Positions 1 through 11,363 of a stretch of DNA of 64,000 nucleotides are shown here, piece after piece. The stretch's first letter is position 1. Every line of letters starts with the position of its first letter. The translations under genes and the position numbers were made by a program. Under the pieces are notes generated by a model. The model worked only from the letters and a program-made list of their open reading frames with translations, had not been told where the DNA came from and ran no database searches. This stretch comes from Actinernus sp. WN-2022 (lineage: Eukaryota > Cnidaria > Anthozoa > Actiniaria > Actinernidae), in assembly GCA_030867875.1 (NCBI GenBank), contig JAOWCC010000577.1, forward strand, positions 84,797,740-84,861,739. The letters are read 5' to 3'.

Positions 1-1075
1 GGCTACAATACATTCACCTGCACATCGTCAGGCTAATAAGAAAGCTTCCATACTTAGTAAAATGTTTTCATTGCGTTTCGTATTAGGATTCTTGCTTGAC
101 TGACGAAACGTCCAAAGCTTGCTTTCCACAAACAATTAAAGTGCGTAGTTGCGACTTTCAATATGTAAAACGTTTTGATGACTATAAACGTTCTAAAGTG
201 AAATTTTAGGAAGGCCAATTTGAAGGCTCCAAGAAAATGTTATCATTCTCAACATTACGTTTCGAAGTAGGATTCCTACTTGACTTACCAAACGATTAAA
301 GCTAGATTTATAACGCAAACAACTATCAAGTTGCAACTATCGTTATGTAAAGCGAACTGCACGTCGTATTGGATAAGTCAGAAAGCATCCTTCATGTTCG
401 AATGCATTGTGTTTTTTTCTAAGAGCCCGGCAGCATTACCTTCAACAAATGTTATACCGATATTGAATCCATTTTGAAACCGTTCACTTTGGCTTTATGG
501 ATCGACTGCTTTATTTTGTCAAGCAGAATCCTTTCTAAACAAGTCTTAGCTTAAATTATTAATCATGACATCCCCATAGACATTACGTAATATTTCCAAG
601 AAAATTTGTGTTGACAAGCGATGAAGCTTCTAGGAATTCATCGCGCGTTAGTCAAACGTTTAGCATTATGCCAAAACGAACGAACCATTCATTTGACTGA
701 ATAGGATACCAGGACTTTTGACAGTCCAAGAACCACCTGATGATCTAGAAAATGAAATTCGTAGTGGGTTAATATTGTAAAAATATATTAAGTATTTTAT
801 TTTTAGCGCCATAATTCGGGTTAATTATAAGATTGTCCTACAAAAATGAGAAGATCTGGACGGCATTGTTGGTTTTCTATTAACAAGTATGAACTTATTT
901 AGCCGCCTAATCGGATAGAGTTTGATATATAGCGATCATGAACATATCAGTTTAATTTAGGCCTCTTGCCAGGGGAGAATTCGATGGGTGTCAGGGGGTG
1001 GGTACAGTACATTACATCAATGTTTTGCTTTATTTCACTACATTCTAATCCCCTTTAACACATTTATAATTTCAG
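1..1075 (+). other. 3' part of the 5'UTR intron of gene A1
   Basis: This stretch aligns by eye with the 5'UTR introns of A2 and A3. It shares the block containing tcattctcaacattacg, the fold-back remnant near 440-480 and the conserved region before the splice site. It ends in a pyrimidine-rich tract and ttataatttcag at 1064-1075, a good 3' splice site. The matching first exon and promoter lie upstream of the window, since the unit is about 4.1 kb long. No coding sequence is seen; the short ORF at 280-477 is not conserved as protein. Confidence 0.65.
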
Positions 1076-1090
1076 ACAAATATCGATAGC

Positions 1091-1279
1091 ATGGAGGGAG
1101 ACAAATGTTGCGGTGGTGAAAAATCGTGTCAGGGAAAGACCCCAATGACTACCGCTGATGCAAGTCGCATCCAAAGCTCAAACGCCAAGAAAAATGACGG
1201 CAAGACTGAGAAGGGCAGCTTCCCGGCAAAAGCTCAATCAGCCGGAGCAAAGAATGAAAAACAAGTCGAAAAGGAGTGA
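1091..1279 (+). CDS. SMP-domain small LEA-like protein, type A copy 1
   Basis: Encodes 62 residues in a single exon that starts at 1076, just after the splice acceptor, 15 bases before the ATG (context atagcATGG). Residues about 18-55 match the SMP motif as I recall it from plant, fungal and bacterial small proteins: TPMT, then DASRIQSS, a Gly/Lys-rich turn, GSFPAKAQSAGAKN. The N-terminus has three cysteines (CC at 6-7, C13) and the tail is acidic and lysine-rich. There is no signal peptide or membrane segment, so a soluble, largely disordered intracellular protein is expected. SMP proteins in plants belong to the late-embryogenesis-abundant group linked to desiccation tolerance; a protectant role here is inference. 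Copies 2, 3 and 5 keep the frame with mostly conservative changes, which supports a real gene. Confidence 0.82.
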   Translation: MEGDKCCGGEKSCQGKTPMTTADASRIQSSNAKKNDGKTEKGSFPAKAQSAGAKNEKQVEKE

Positions 1280-1577
1280 GAGCCGATCATGAAGCATTAG
1301 CAGTTCCAAGCCGTCCAAGTATTGCTACATGCAAGATTTAGTTAGTTTCAATGTGTAACGGGCTTCATTTTAATGGTTTTAATAGCTTTTATTATAAGAA
1401 TAACATTTCAGCGTTTTTCAAAGTCCTCAGCTGTTGCAAGCTGAGCTTATGGTTTGAATGTAGCAACTAGTTCTTTTCAGAAAGAAAATGCTTACGTATT
1501 TCTACTGAGAAATGTATGTATGTGCATCAGTAATTAAACTTGAAGACTTCTGTTCTTGTCTTGTTGTTGTAAACGTG

Positions 1578-1583
1578 AATAAA
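1578..1583 (+). terminator. Poly(A) signal of A1
   Basis: AATAAA lies about 300 bases after the stop codon, in the sequence gtgaataaaaacg. The same hexamer at the same place follows A2, A3 and the A4 pseudogene, which supports its use as the 3' end signal. Confidence 0.6.
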
Positions 1584-1999
1584 AACGTTTTAAGTTTCTC
1601 AATGCACTAGGCTCGTATTACTGAAATTATAAATTCCTCGCGAAGAGTTAGCCCCAGTCTCGCTCATTTTCCCGGCCCTGTTTTCATTTATAACAGTGTT
1701 TTTATCGTGCCTCATCCCAATCTCTGAGGACCCTGCGGAAGAGACTAGCACTTGTGACTCCTCTGTCCGTTTCTCAAGACGTTCGTTCATGGTAAGAGTT
1801 AAATACCGAGAACAGTGGAATTCTCTTAATTGTTCATTATCAATTCAGGGGATGTATGAGGAACGTTCTGGGGCTGTATGTATAATTGTTGACAGAATTG
1901 TTTCTAGATATTGAGAAACGAGCCTTTCGTAAGTGAAAGCGTAAGAATGTTTTCAGCCGTCGGTTCGGTGTTTGAAAGTTCACTCAGTCATATTATTTG

Positions 2000-2340
2000 T
2001 TAGCGCAGTAAGGAGATCACGGTCTAGAATGCGGGAGGTTGCGACTTCAAAACCCGGCCGCGTCCTTGGGCAGGGACGTATAAGTCGTTGGCCTTGTCTC
2101 CTTCCTCTTCTAATGTATACGAGGAAGACGTGAAAGAACCTGGTGTTTTATTTAGAGAAGGGGTAAGGGTTGTCTCCCGACACAAGAGCCTGGTCTTCTA
2201 ATGTACTAAAAATCACTCATGATTGTAAACTACACGGCAGCACATTGCGCCACAATAGCAGTCTGTTTCACAAAAATAACCTTGTGAAGCGCATTTGAAT
2301 ATATTCCTATTGAATTTGCGCTATATAAATGAATACATTT
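2000..2340 (+). repeat. tRNA-derived SINE (family 1), copy 1
   Basis: The head resembles a tRNA: a gttagcgcagtaagg A-box region and a cgacttcaaaacccgg B-box region, both decayed here. A unique body follows, and the 3' end reads gcgctatataaatgaa, a tail seen on many SINEs mobilised by L2/CR1-type LINEs. Better preserved copies lie in the other type A units at the same place, so it was inserted before the units were duplicated. Confidence 0.65.
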
Positions 2341-2925
2341 ACCTTTTTTTATAAAACGAAAAAAAATGAAAACTTGTCCTTTCATGGCGAAACGAAACTC
2401 TTCTCAGTACTTCAATTTAAAGATCTAACTTTTCCTAAAACAACGTCAAATCTCAAATATTACGTATTACTTTTTATTACACTATCTTGTGTATCGCTGA
2501 GGCAAGCAGGAATCAAGTGCATCCAAATCAAGTAATAATTTAGTTAACACATACACCTATTTTAATAGACATTATGTAATATTCTGAGAAAAAAATGTTT
2601 TGACCTATGACGAGGGTTTCTACGAATTTATGGCCTGTTGATGTAGATGAAGAGTAAACATTTTCCTTAATACCATAGAGTTATGGTAACACAAGAGGAC
2701 AGTTTTGAAGCTCAAAGAATAAGCAGCTTTGGGAACTCTATCCAGAAGGACAAGTGTATCCACAGCTATGTAACATTTTTAACATTTTTGAATGTGAGGG
2801 AAATAACTGTTTGTAACATCGCTGAAATTGCATCCATCTCCGTAAACACCAATTGAGAGAAAATATGTGTTAATTTTGGTTATGAATTCGTAAATTCTCT
2901 TTACGCGCGCAATTAATGGGTTATA

Positions 2926-3010
2926 GCCAATCAGAAAAGCATGTTAGGTCCTTATGTTACCAACGTGCCAATGAAAACACTTGTTATATCAGCCCTTATT
3001 ATTATATAAA
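2926..3010 (+). promoter_or_regulatory. Promoter of A2: CCAAT box and TATA box
   Basis: agccaatcag at 2926-2935 is a CCAAT box and TATATAAA at 3003-3010 a TATA box, about 70 bases apart. Both recur in front of the first exon of A3, and in weaker form before the orphan first exons at 11.4, 16.7 and 55.9 kb. Transcription should start about 25-30 bases after the TATA box, near 3033-3040. No CpG-rich region is seen. Confidence 0.65.
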
Positions 3011-3034
3011 TCTTAGCAACAGCCACGAAGCAAC

Positions 3035-3093
3035 TCACTTGGAACAGATCACGATAAATATCAGAGATTTAATATCGAAAGCAAACGCTAAAG
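3035..3093 (+). other. Non-coding first exon (5'UTR) of A2
   Basis: The stretch from just after the TATA box to gctaaag is strongly conserved between units and contains no ATG. It ends directly before gtgcgt (3094), a usable 5' splice donor. The start is approximate, estimated from TATA spacing. The exon is inferred from conservation and splice signals, not from transcripts. Confidence 0.6.
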
Positions 3094-5203
3094 GTGCGTA
3101 CTCTGTATGTTATTTCATAAATGAATTTTCAAAATACCTAAACTAGTTATCAGACAGGCAATGAGCACCAGTCAAATTCTGAAATGATACTAAATTTCTG
3201 TAGGATCCACTTGTCTGCCAGCGATGTTTTTAGAACTTTGAGCGAGGTTTAGTCATTCAAGACGCTCAAATTTAGTACGATGCGAGTATGCCGGTGAACA
3301 GCTCGGAATATTGCCACTTTAAAAACTGAGATATACCATTCAAATTAATCCTTAATGTAATTTTACTGTATTTTTTGGGATATACACTTTATTTGTCATT
3401 TCCACGCAATGTATTTCTTTACCGAATACCGAAAAACATTTCAAGTAGACAATGATTGCGGTAGGATTATTGTTATAGAAAATACGTACATGCTACATAA
3501 ATATTTAAGTCAGTTTGTTTATAGACAGAACAAAGAACTAAAGAATCAGAACATATACTTGAAAGTAAGTGAAACAACTGAAACAGGAATATGGTCTCAG
3601 ATCTCCATGCGCGACTTTCTAGTATATATACTGAACAATCGTGTTCGTCAGGGGCCCACAATACATTCACCTGCACATCGTCAGGCTAAAAGGAAAGCCT
3701 CCAAACTTAGTAAAATGTTTTCATTACGTTTCATATTAGGATTCTTGCTTGACTGACAAAACTGACGACCAAAACTTGCTCCCCGTAAACAATTAAAGTA
3801 CATAGTTACAACTTTCATTACGTAAAACGGTTTTGATGACTATAAACTTTTCAAATCTTTTCTTTAGAAGTGAGATTTTAGGAAGGCCAATATGAACTGA
3901 GGCTTCCAGAAAATGTTTTTATTCTCAACATTACGTTTCGTAGTGCGATTCCTGTTTGACTGACCAAACAATTCAAGCTAGCTTTATAACGCAAACAACT
4001 ATAAAGTTGCAACTATCATTATGTAAAAGGCTTCTAAGATGTTAATTATTTCAAAATATCATTTCCTGAGTTTTAGAAGCAGACCTTCAACAAAGAGAAA
4101 GCATAAGATTTATTTTACAATACTAAACAGATTTGAGAACATACATCACCGATAGCGAGAAGAAATATTTCCAACCCATTTCTTCAGATGTTTCGTTCTG
4201 ATGTGGATTTGAAAGTGTCACTTCGTTTAATTTGATTAAGTTTGAAACGGCTGTAGTTGAAGAACAAGATCATTTTGCCGTATAGAGGTCCAATTTGAAT
4301 ACCAAAGCATGAAGAACTGGACTGACGGTTTTCATAACAAACAACTTGAAAGGCTAAGTTTTGCTAAGGCATCAAACAGAATTCCACATTATCCCGCTTA
4401 CGTCCCAATCAAACGGTTTCAACATCAGTACAACATTTGTTGAAACCGATCTTGAATCCGTTTGAAATGGCCTTGGAACGAAGTGTAACTCTCTCCAACA
4501 TGCTTTCAATATCTAACAACACCTTTCAACATTATCTTGAGGCCATTTCAAACGGTTTGAAGATCTGCTTCAACAAATGTTGTACCGATACTGAATCGAT
4601 GTTGATACCGTTCACGGGGGCTTTATGGACTGCTTTATATAGTCAAGCAGACTCCTTTCTAAACAAGTCTTAGCTTAAACTATTAATCATGACATCCCCA
4701 TAGCCATTTCGTAATATTTCCAAGAAAATTTGTGCTGACAAGCGACGAAGCTTCTAGGAATTCACGGCGCGTTAGTCAAGCGTTTAGCCTTATGGCAAAA
4801 CGAACGAAACCATGCATTTGACTGAATAGCATACCAGGACTTCTGACAATCCAAGAACCTGCTTGTGATCTAGAAAATGAAATTCGTAGTGAGTTAATAT
4901 TCAAAAAATACATTAACTATTTTATTCAGTTAACGGCATAATTCGGGTTAATTATAAGATTGTCCAACAAAAATGAGAAGATCTGGAGGACGTTTTACAT
5001 GTTGGTTTTCTGGAATGAAACTTAGCCTAATCGGATAGTGTTTGATATATACCGATCATGAATATTTCAGTTAAATTTAGGCCTCTTGCCAGGCCGAGGG
5101 ACTTCGATGAGTGTCAGGGGGTGGGTACAGTACACTACATTACATCAATGTTTTGCTTTATTTCACTACATTCTAATCCTCTCTAACACATTTATGATTA
5201 CAG
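3094..5203 (+). other. 5'UTR intron of A2
   Basis: The intron runs from the gtgcgt donor to the acceptor tttatgattacag, 2110 bases. It holds a fold-back repeat (4400-4625) and several phrases that recur within and between units, such as the block around cacaatacattcacctgc. ORFs inside it (for example 3409-3756, 4437-4673) do not resemble any protein and contain frame-breaking differences between copies, so they are not called as genes. Confidence 0.6.
4400..4625. repeat. Fold-back (MITE-like) repeat inside the A2 intron
   Basis: Two inverted arms of roughly 80-90 bases share caacatttgttgaa and cgtttgaaatggcct with their reverse complements. The arms are imperfect. Equivalent copies sit in the introns of A3 and A5, and truncated ones near 440, 12955, 14395 and 58130, so the element was part of the ancestral unit. 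Confidence 0.55.
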
Positions 5204-5218
5204 TCAAATATCGATAGC

Positions 5219-5407
5219 ATGGAGGGAGACAAAAGTTGCGGTGGTGAAAAATCATGTCAGGGAAAGACTCCGATGACTTCCGCTGATGCAAGTCGCATCC
5301 AAAGCTCAAACGCCAAGAAAAATGACGGCAAGACTGAGGTGGGCAGCTTCCCGGCAAAAGCACAGTCAGCCGGAGCAAAGAATGAAAAACAAGATGAAAA
5401 GGAGTGA
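5219..5407 (+). CDS. SMP-domain small LEA-like protein, type A copy 2
   Basis: 62 residues, one coding exon beginning at 5204 after the acceptor; ATG context atagcATGG. It differs from A1 by a few residues: KSC replaces KCC, TSADAS replaces TTADAS, and EVGSF replaces EKGSF. The SMP core (DASRIQSS, GSFPAKAQSAGAKN) is intact. This is the one unit in the window where the whole gene is visible: CCAAT and TATA boxes, non-coding exon 1, 2.1 kb intron, coding exon and AATAAA. The expected product is a soluble, hydrophilic protein with a two-cysteine N-terminus. The family call is from motif recognition; protectant function is inferred. Confidence 0.85.
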   Translation: MEGDKSCGGEKSCQGKTPMTSADASRIQSSNAKKNDGKTEVGSFPAKAQSAGAKNEKQDEKE

Positions 5408-5703
5408 GAGCCGATCATGAAGCATTAGCAGTTCCAAGCCGTCCAAGTATTGCTACATGCAAGATTTAGTTAGTTTCAATGTGTAACGGGCTTCGTTTTC
5501 ATGGTTTTAATAGCTCTTATTATAAGAATAACATTTCAGCGTTTTTCAAAGTCCACGGCTGTTGCAAGCTGGGGTTATGGTTTGAATGTAGCAACTAGTT
5601 CTTTTCAGAAAGAAAATGCTTAGGCATTTCTACTGAGAAATGTATGTATGTATCAGTGATTAAACTTGAAGACTTCTGTTCTCGTCTTGTTGTTGCAAAC
5701 GTG

Positions 5704-5709
5704 AATAAA
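5704..5709 (+). terminator. Poly(A) signal of A2
   Basis: AATAAA about 300 bases after the stop, at the position conserved in A1 and A3. Confidence 0.6.
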
Positions 5710-6144
5710 AAGTTTCAGTTTCTCAATGCACTAGGACTAGGCTTGTATTACTGAAATTGTATATTCCTCGCGAAGAGTTAGCCCCAGTCTCGCTCATTTT
5801 TCCGGCCCTGTTTTCATTTATAACAGTGTTTTTATCGTGCCTCATCCCAATCTCTAAGAACCCTGCTGAAGAGACTAGCACTTGTGCCAGTGCCATTTCA
5901 CCTCCTCTGTCCGTTTCTCAAGACGACGTTCGTTCATGGTAAGAGTTAAATACCGAGAACGGTGGAATTATTTTAATTGTTCATTATCAATTCAGGGGAT
6001 GTATAAGGAAAGTTATGGGGCTGTATCTATAATTGTTGACAGAATTGTTTCTAGATATTGAGAAACGAGCCTTTCGTAAGTGAAAGCGTAAGAATGTTTT
6101 CAGCCGTCAGTTCGGTGTTTGCAAGTTCACTCAGTCATATTATT

Positions 6145-6485
6145 TGTTAGCGCAGTAAGATGATCGCGGTCTAGAATGCCGGAGGTTGCGACTTCAAAAC
6201 CCGGCCGCGTCCTTCGACAGGGACGTATAAGTCGTTGGCCTTGTCTCCTTCCTCTTCTAATGTATACGAGGAAGACGTGAAAGAACCTGGTGTTTTATTT
6301 AGAGAAGGAGTAAGGGTTGTCTCCCGACACAAGAGCCTGGTCTTCTGAGGTACTAAAAATCACTCATAATTGTAAACTGCACGGCAGCACATTGCGCCAC
6401 AATAGCAGTCCGTATCACAAATATAACCTTGTGAAGCGCATTTGAATATATTCCTATAGAATTTGCGCTATATAAATGAATACAT
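6145..6485 (+). repeat. tRNA-derived SINE (family 1), copy 2
   Basis: Orthologous to the SINE at 2000: decayed tRNA-like head (gttagcgcagtaag), same body, same gcgctatataaatgaa tail. It marks the downstream end of the A2 unit. Confidence 0.65.
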
Positions 6486-7068
6486 TTACCTTTTTTTATA
6501 AAACGAAAACAATTAAAAACTTGTCCTTTCATGGCGAAACGAAACTCTTCTCAGTACTTGTACTTAAAGATCTAACTTTTCCTAAAACAACGTCAAATCT
6601 CAAATATTACGTATTACGTTCTATTACACTATCTTGTGTATCGCTGAAGCAAGCAGGAATCAAGTGCATCCAAATCAAGTAATAATTTAGTTAACACATA
6701 AACCTATTTTAATAGACATTATGTAATATTCTGAGAAATATTTTGTTGACCTGTGACGGGGGTTTCTACGAATTTATGGCCTGTTAATGTAGATGAAGAG
6801 AAAACATTTTCCTTAATACCATAGAGTTATGGTAACACAAGAGGAAAGTTTTGAAGCTCAAAGAAAAAGCAGCTTTGGGAACTCTATCCAGAAGGAAAAG
6901 TGTATCCACAGCTATGTAACATTTTTGCCATTTTTGAATGTGAGGGAAATAACTGTTTGTAACATCGCTGAAATTACATCCATCTCCGTAAACACCAATT
7001 GAGAGAAAATATGTTTTAATTTTGGTTATGAATTCGTAAATTCTCTTTACGCGCGCAATCAATGGCTT

Positions 7069-7154
7069 AGCCAATCAGAAAAGCATGTTAGGTCCTTATG
7101 TTACCAACGTGCCAATGAAAACAATTGTTATATCAGCCCCTATTATTATATAAA
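7069..7154 (+). promoter_or_regulatory. Promoter of A3: CCAAT box and TATA box
   Basis: ttagccaatcag at about 7069-7078 and TATATAAA at 7147-7154, with the same spacing as in A2. The following non-coding exon ends at gctaaag. Confidence 0.65.
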
Positions 7155-7179
7155 TCTTAGCAACAGCCACGAAGCAACT

Positions 7180-7237
7180 CACTTCGAACAGATCACAATA
7201 AATATCAGAGATTTAATATCGAAAGCAAACGCTAAAG
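7180..7237 (+). other. Non-coding first exon (5'UTR) of A3
   Basis: Nearly identical to exon 1 of A2, without an ATG, ending before the gtgcgt donor at 7238. The start is estimated from the TATA position. Confidence 0.6.
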
Positions 7238-9310
7238 GTGCGTACTCTGTATGTTATTTCATAAATGAATTTTCAAAATACCTAAACTAGTTATCAGACA
7301 AGCAATGAGCGCCAATCAACTTCAATCTGTAATGATACTGAATTTCTGTAGGACCAACTGGTCTGCCAGCGATGTTTTTTAGAGCTTTAAGCGTTGTTTA
7401 GTTATTCAAGACGCTCAAATTAAGTACGATGCGAATATACCGGTGATCAGCTCGGAATATTGCGACTTTAACAACTGAGATATACCATTCAATGTAGTCC
7501 TTAATGTAATTTTACTGTATTTTTTAGATATACACTTTATTTGTCATTTCCGCGCAATTTATTTCTTTACCGAATACCGAAAACCATTTCAAGTAGACGA
7601 TGATTGCGGTAGGATTATTGTTATAGAAAATACGTACATGTTACATAAACATTTAAGTCAGTTTGTTTATAGACAGAACAACAACTAAAGAATCAGAACA
7701 TATACTTGAAAGTAATTCAAACAACTGAAACAGGAACATGGTCTCAGATCTCCTTGCGCGACTTTCTAATATATATACTGAACAATCATTTTCGTCAGTG
7801 CGCCACAATACATTCACCTGCACATCGTCAGGCTAAAAAGAAAGCCTCCAAACTTAGTAAAATGTTTTCATTACGTTTCGTATTAGGATTCTTGCTTGAC
7901 TGAAAAAACTGACGACCAAAACGTGCTCCCCGCAAACAATTAAAGTGCATAGTTGCAACTTTCATTATGTAAAACAGTTTTGATGACTATAAATTTTTCA
8001 AATCTTTTCTTCAGAAGTGAGATCAGTTTTAGGAAGGCCAATATGAACTGAGGCTTCCAGAAAATGTTTTTATTCTCAACATTACGTTTCGTAGTGCGAT
8101 TCCTGTTTGACTGACCAAACAATTCAAGCTAGCTTTATAACGCAAACAACTATAAAGTTGCAACTATCATTATGTAAAGGCTTCTAAGATGTTAATTATT
8201 TCAAAATATCATTTCCTGAGTTTTAGAAGCAGACCTTCAACAAAGAGAAAGCATAAGATTTATTTAACAATACTAAACAGATTTGAGAACATACATCACC
8301 GATAGCGAGAAGAAATATTTCCAAACCATTTCTTCAGATGTTTCGTTCTGATGTAGATTTGAAAGTGTCACTTCGTTTAATTTGATTAAGTCTGAAACGG
8401 CTGTAGTTGAATAACAAGATCATTTTGCGGTATGGAGGTCCAATTGGAATACTGACCAAAGCATGAAGAGCTGTACTGAAGTTTTTCATAACAAACAACT
8501 TGAAAGGCTAAGTTTTCCTAAGGCATCAAACTGAATCCGACATTATCCCGCTTACGTCCCAATCAAACGGTTTCAACATCAGTACAACATTTGTTGAAAC
8601 TGTTCTTGAATCCGTTTGAAATGGCCTTGAAACGAAGTGTAACTCTCTCCAACATGCTTTCAATATCTATCAACACCTTTCAACATTATTTTGAGGCCAT
8701 TTCAAACGGTTTGAAGATCTGCTTCAACAAATGTTGTACCGATACTGAATCGATGTTGATACCGTTCACGGGGGCTTTATGGACTGCTTTATATAGTCAA
8801 GCAGACTCCTTTCTAAACAAGTCTTAGCTTAAACTACTAATCATGACAACCCCATAGACATTTCTAGGAATTCATGGCGCGTTAGTCAAGCGTTTAGCCT
8901 TATGGCAAAACGAACGAAACCATTCATTTGACTGAATAGCATACCAGGACTTCTGACAATCCAAGAACCTGCTTGTGGGCTAGAAAATAAAATTCGTAGT
9001 GAGATAATATTTTAAAAAAATATTAACTATTTTATTCAGTTAACGGCATAATTCGGCTTAATTATAAGATTGTCCAACAAAAATGAGAAGATCTGGAGGA
9101 CATTGTAAATATTGGTTTTCTGGAATGAAACTAAGCCTAATCGGATAGAGTTTGATATATACTGATCATGAATATTTCAGTTTAATTTAGGCCTCTTTCC
9201 AGGGGGGACTTCGATGAGTGTCAGGGGGTGGGTACAGTACATTACATTACATCAATGTTTTGCTTTATTTCTCTACATTCTAATCCTCTTCAACACATTT
9301 ATAATTACAG
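7238..9310 (+). other. 5'UTR intron of A3
   Basis: From the gtgcgt donor to ataattacag, 2073 bases. It aligns with the A2 intron; one visible difference is the loss of about 50 bases near 8865, where the text jumps from catagacattt to ctaggaattc. The fold-back repeat is kept at 8553-8775. No supported coding sequence. Confidence 0.6.
8553..8775. repeat. Fold-back repeat inside the A3 intron
   Basis: Same element as at 4400-4625, with the inverted pair around caacatttgttgaa and cgtttgaaatggcct. Its ORF (8591-8827) differs from the A2 version at scattered positions and is not a recognisable protein. Confidence 0.55.
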
Positions 9311-9325
9311 ACAAATATCGATAGC

Positions 9326-9514
9326 ATGGAGGGAGACAAAAGTTGCGGTGGTGAAAAATCATGTCAGGGAAAGACCCCGATGACTTCCGCTGATGCAAGT
9401 CGCATCCAAAGCTCAAACGCCAAGAAAAATGACGGCAACACTGAGAAGGGCAGCTTCCCGGCAAAAGCACAATCAGCCGGTGCAAAGAATGAAAAACAAG
9501 ACGAAAAGGAGTGA
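9326..9514 (+). CDS. SMP-domain small LEA-like protein, type A copy 3
   Basis: 62 residues in one exon starting at 9311 after ataattacag. It is nearly identical to A2; differences include NTEKGSF for KTEVGSF. The SMP core and both N-terminal cysteines are kept. Its own promoter and first exon are complete 2.1 kb upstream, and AATAAA follows the stop by 300 bases. It should be an expressed gene by structure. The role as a LEA-type stress protectant is inferred from the family only. Confidence 0.84.
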   Translation: MEGDKSCGGEKSCQGKTPMTSADASRIQSSNAKKNDGNTEKGSFPAKAQSAGAKNEKQDEKE

Positions 9515-9809
9515 GAGCCGATCATGAAGCATTAGCAGTTCCAAGCAGTCCAAGTATTGCTACATGCAAGATTTAGTTAGTTTCAATGTGCAACGGGCTT
9601 CGTTTTGATGGTTTTAATAGCTCTTATTATAAGAATAACATTTCACCGTTTTTCAAAGTCCTCGGCTGTTGCAAGCAGAGCTTATGTTTGAATGTAGCAA
9701 CTAGTTATTTTCAGAAAGAAAATGCTTAGGCATTTCTACTGAGGACTGTATGTATGCATCAGTAATTAAACTTGAAGACTTCTGTTCTTGTCTTGTTGTT
9801 GTAAACGTG

Positions 9810-9815
9810 AATAAA
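9810..9815 (+). terminator. Poly(A) signal of A3
   Basis: AATAAA at the conserved 3' position, in cgtgaataaaaaag. Confidence 0.6.
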
Positions 9816-10173
9816 AAAGTTTCAGTTTCTGCACTAGGCTTGTATTACAGAAATTATAAATTCCTCGCGAAGAGTTAGCCCCAGTCTCGCTCAATACCCC
9901 GACCCTGTTTTCATTTATAAGAGTGTTTTTATCGTGCCTCAACCCAATCTCTAAGGACCCTGCGGAAGAGACTGGCACTTGTGCCAGTGCCATTTCACCT
10001 CCTTTGTCCGTTTCTCAAGACGTTCATTCACAGTAAGAGTTAAATACCGACAACGGTGGAATTCTCTTAATTGTTCAATATCAATTCAGGGGATGTATGA
10101 GGAAAGCTCTGGGACTGTATCTATAAATGTTGACAGTATCGTTTTCTAGATAATGAGAAACGAGCATTTCGTT

Positions 10174-10395
10174 AGATTTATTGTTGATTCCTTATCTGCA
10201 TTCGAGGGTTTTTCTCCGGGTTTTACGGTTTTCCTCCCTCCGTAAAAATCAACCGTGAGTCGAGTGTAGTGTGTCCAAAACAGTTAATGTAGTGGGGGCC
10301 TGCCTTTACTCCTCACACACTCCCCACCAGCTTTAAGCTGTAATTCTCAGCCTGCTATAACAAATAATATGTCTATTTATTTTATTTATTTTATT
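10174..10395 (+). mobile_element. SINE-like insertion (family 2 fragment), shared with unit A4
   Basis: In units A1, A2 and A5 the text runs straight from tttcgt to aagtgaaagc. Here about 220 bases intervene, flanked by a short repeat ttcgt. The insert holds the motif gagggtttttctccgg followed by ttttcctccctcc, which also appears in the tRNA-headed repeat at 19580, and ends in a T/A-rich tail. A matching insertion is present only in unit A4 (15512). Confidence 0.6.
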
Positions 10396-10459
10396 CGTAA
10401 GTGAAAGCGTAAGAATGTTTTCAGTCGATGTTTGAAAGTTCACTCAATCACATGATTGT

Positions 10460-10795
10460 TAGCTCAGTAGGGACATCACGGTCTAGAGTGCGGGAGGTTA
10501 CGAGTTCGAAACCCCGCCGCGTCCTTGGGCAGGGACGTATATGTCGTTGGCCTTGTCTCCTTCCTCCTCTACTGTATACGAGAAAGACATGAAAGAACCT
10601 GTTGTGTTATTTGGAGGAGTAAGAGATTGTCTCCCGACACAAGAGCCTGGTCTTCTGAGGTACTAAAAATCACTCATGATTGTAAACTGCCTAGCGGTAC
10701 ATTGTGCCACGATATCAGTCCGTATCACAAAAATAACCTTGTGAAGCGCATTTGAATATATCCATATTTGCGCTATATAAATGAATACATTTAAC
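10460..10795 (+). repeat. tRNA-derived SINE (family 1), copy 3
   Basis: Head with gttagctcagtagg (A box) and cgagttcgaaaccc (B box), closer to a tRNA than copies 1 and 2. Body as in the other copies; the tail is gcgctatataaatgaa. Confidence 0.7.
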
Positions 10796-11363
10796 TTTTT
10801 TTATCAAACGAAAACATTAAAAACTTGTCCTTTCATGCCGAAGCGAAACTCTTCTCGGTACTTGTACTTAAAGATCTAACATCTTCCTAAAACAACATCA
10901 AATCTCTAATCACATAAACATGTGTTTGTTGCACTATCTTGTTTATCGCTGAGGGAAGAAGTAAACAAGTGCATCCAAATTAAGTAATCATTTAGTTGAC
11001 ACATACACCTAATAGACATGGCGTAATATTCAGAGACAATTTTTTTTTACCTCTGACGGGGGTTTCTACGAATTTTATGGCCTGCTATGTAGAAGACAAC
11101 ACATTTTCCTTAATACCTTAGAGTTATGGTAACACAAGAGGAAAGTGTTGAAGCTCAAAGAAAAAGTAGCTTTGGGAACTCGATTCCGAAGGACAAGTGT
11201 ATAAACAGCTATGTAAGATTTTTAACATTTTTGAATGTTAAAATACCTGTTGGTAACATCGCCAAAATTACATCCATCTACGTAAACACCAATTGAGCGA
11301 AAAATATGTGTTAATTGTGGATATGAATACGTAAATTCTCGTTACACGCGCAATCAATGGCTT

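Noticed and set aside
3409..3756. 115-codon ORF in the A2 intron, repeated in other units
   Set aside because: The copies at 7.7, 11.9 and 13.8 kb differ by frame-changing indels, so it is conserved intron text and not a protein.
4437..4673. 78-codon ORF repeated at 8591 and 53349
   Set aside because: It coincides with the fold-back repeat; the reading frame follows from its inverted arms.
5166..5378. Antisense ORFs over the type A coding exons (also 9273-9485, 54053-54331)
   Set aside because: Shadows of the SMP coding exon on the other strand; the + strand has the splice acceptor, start context and family motif.
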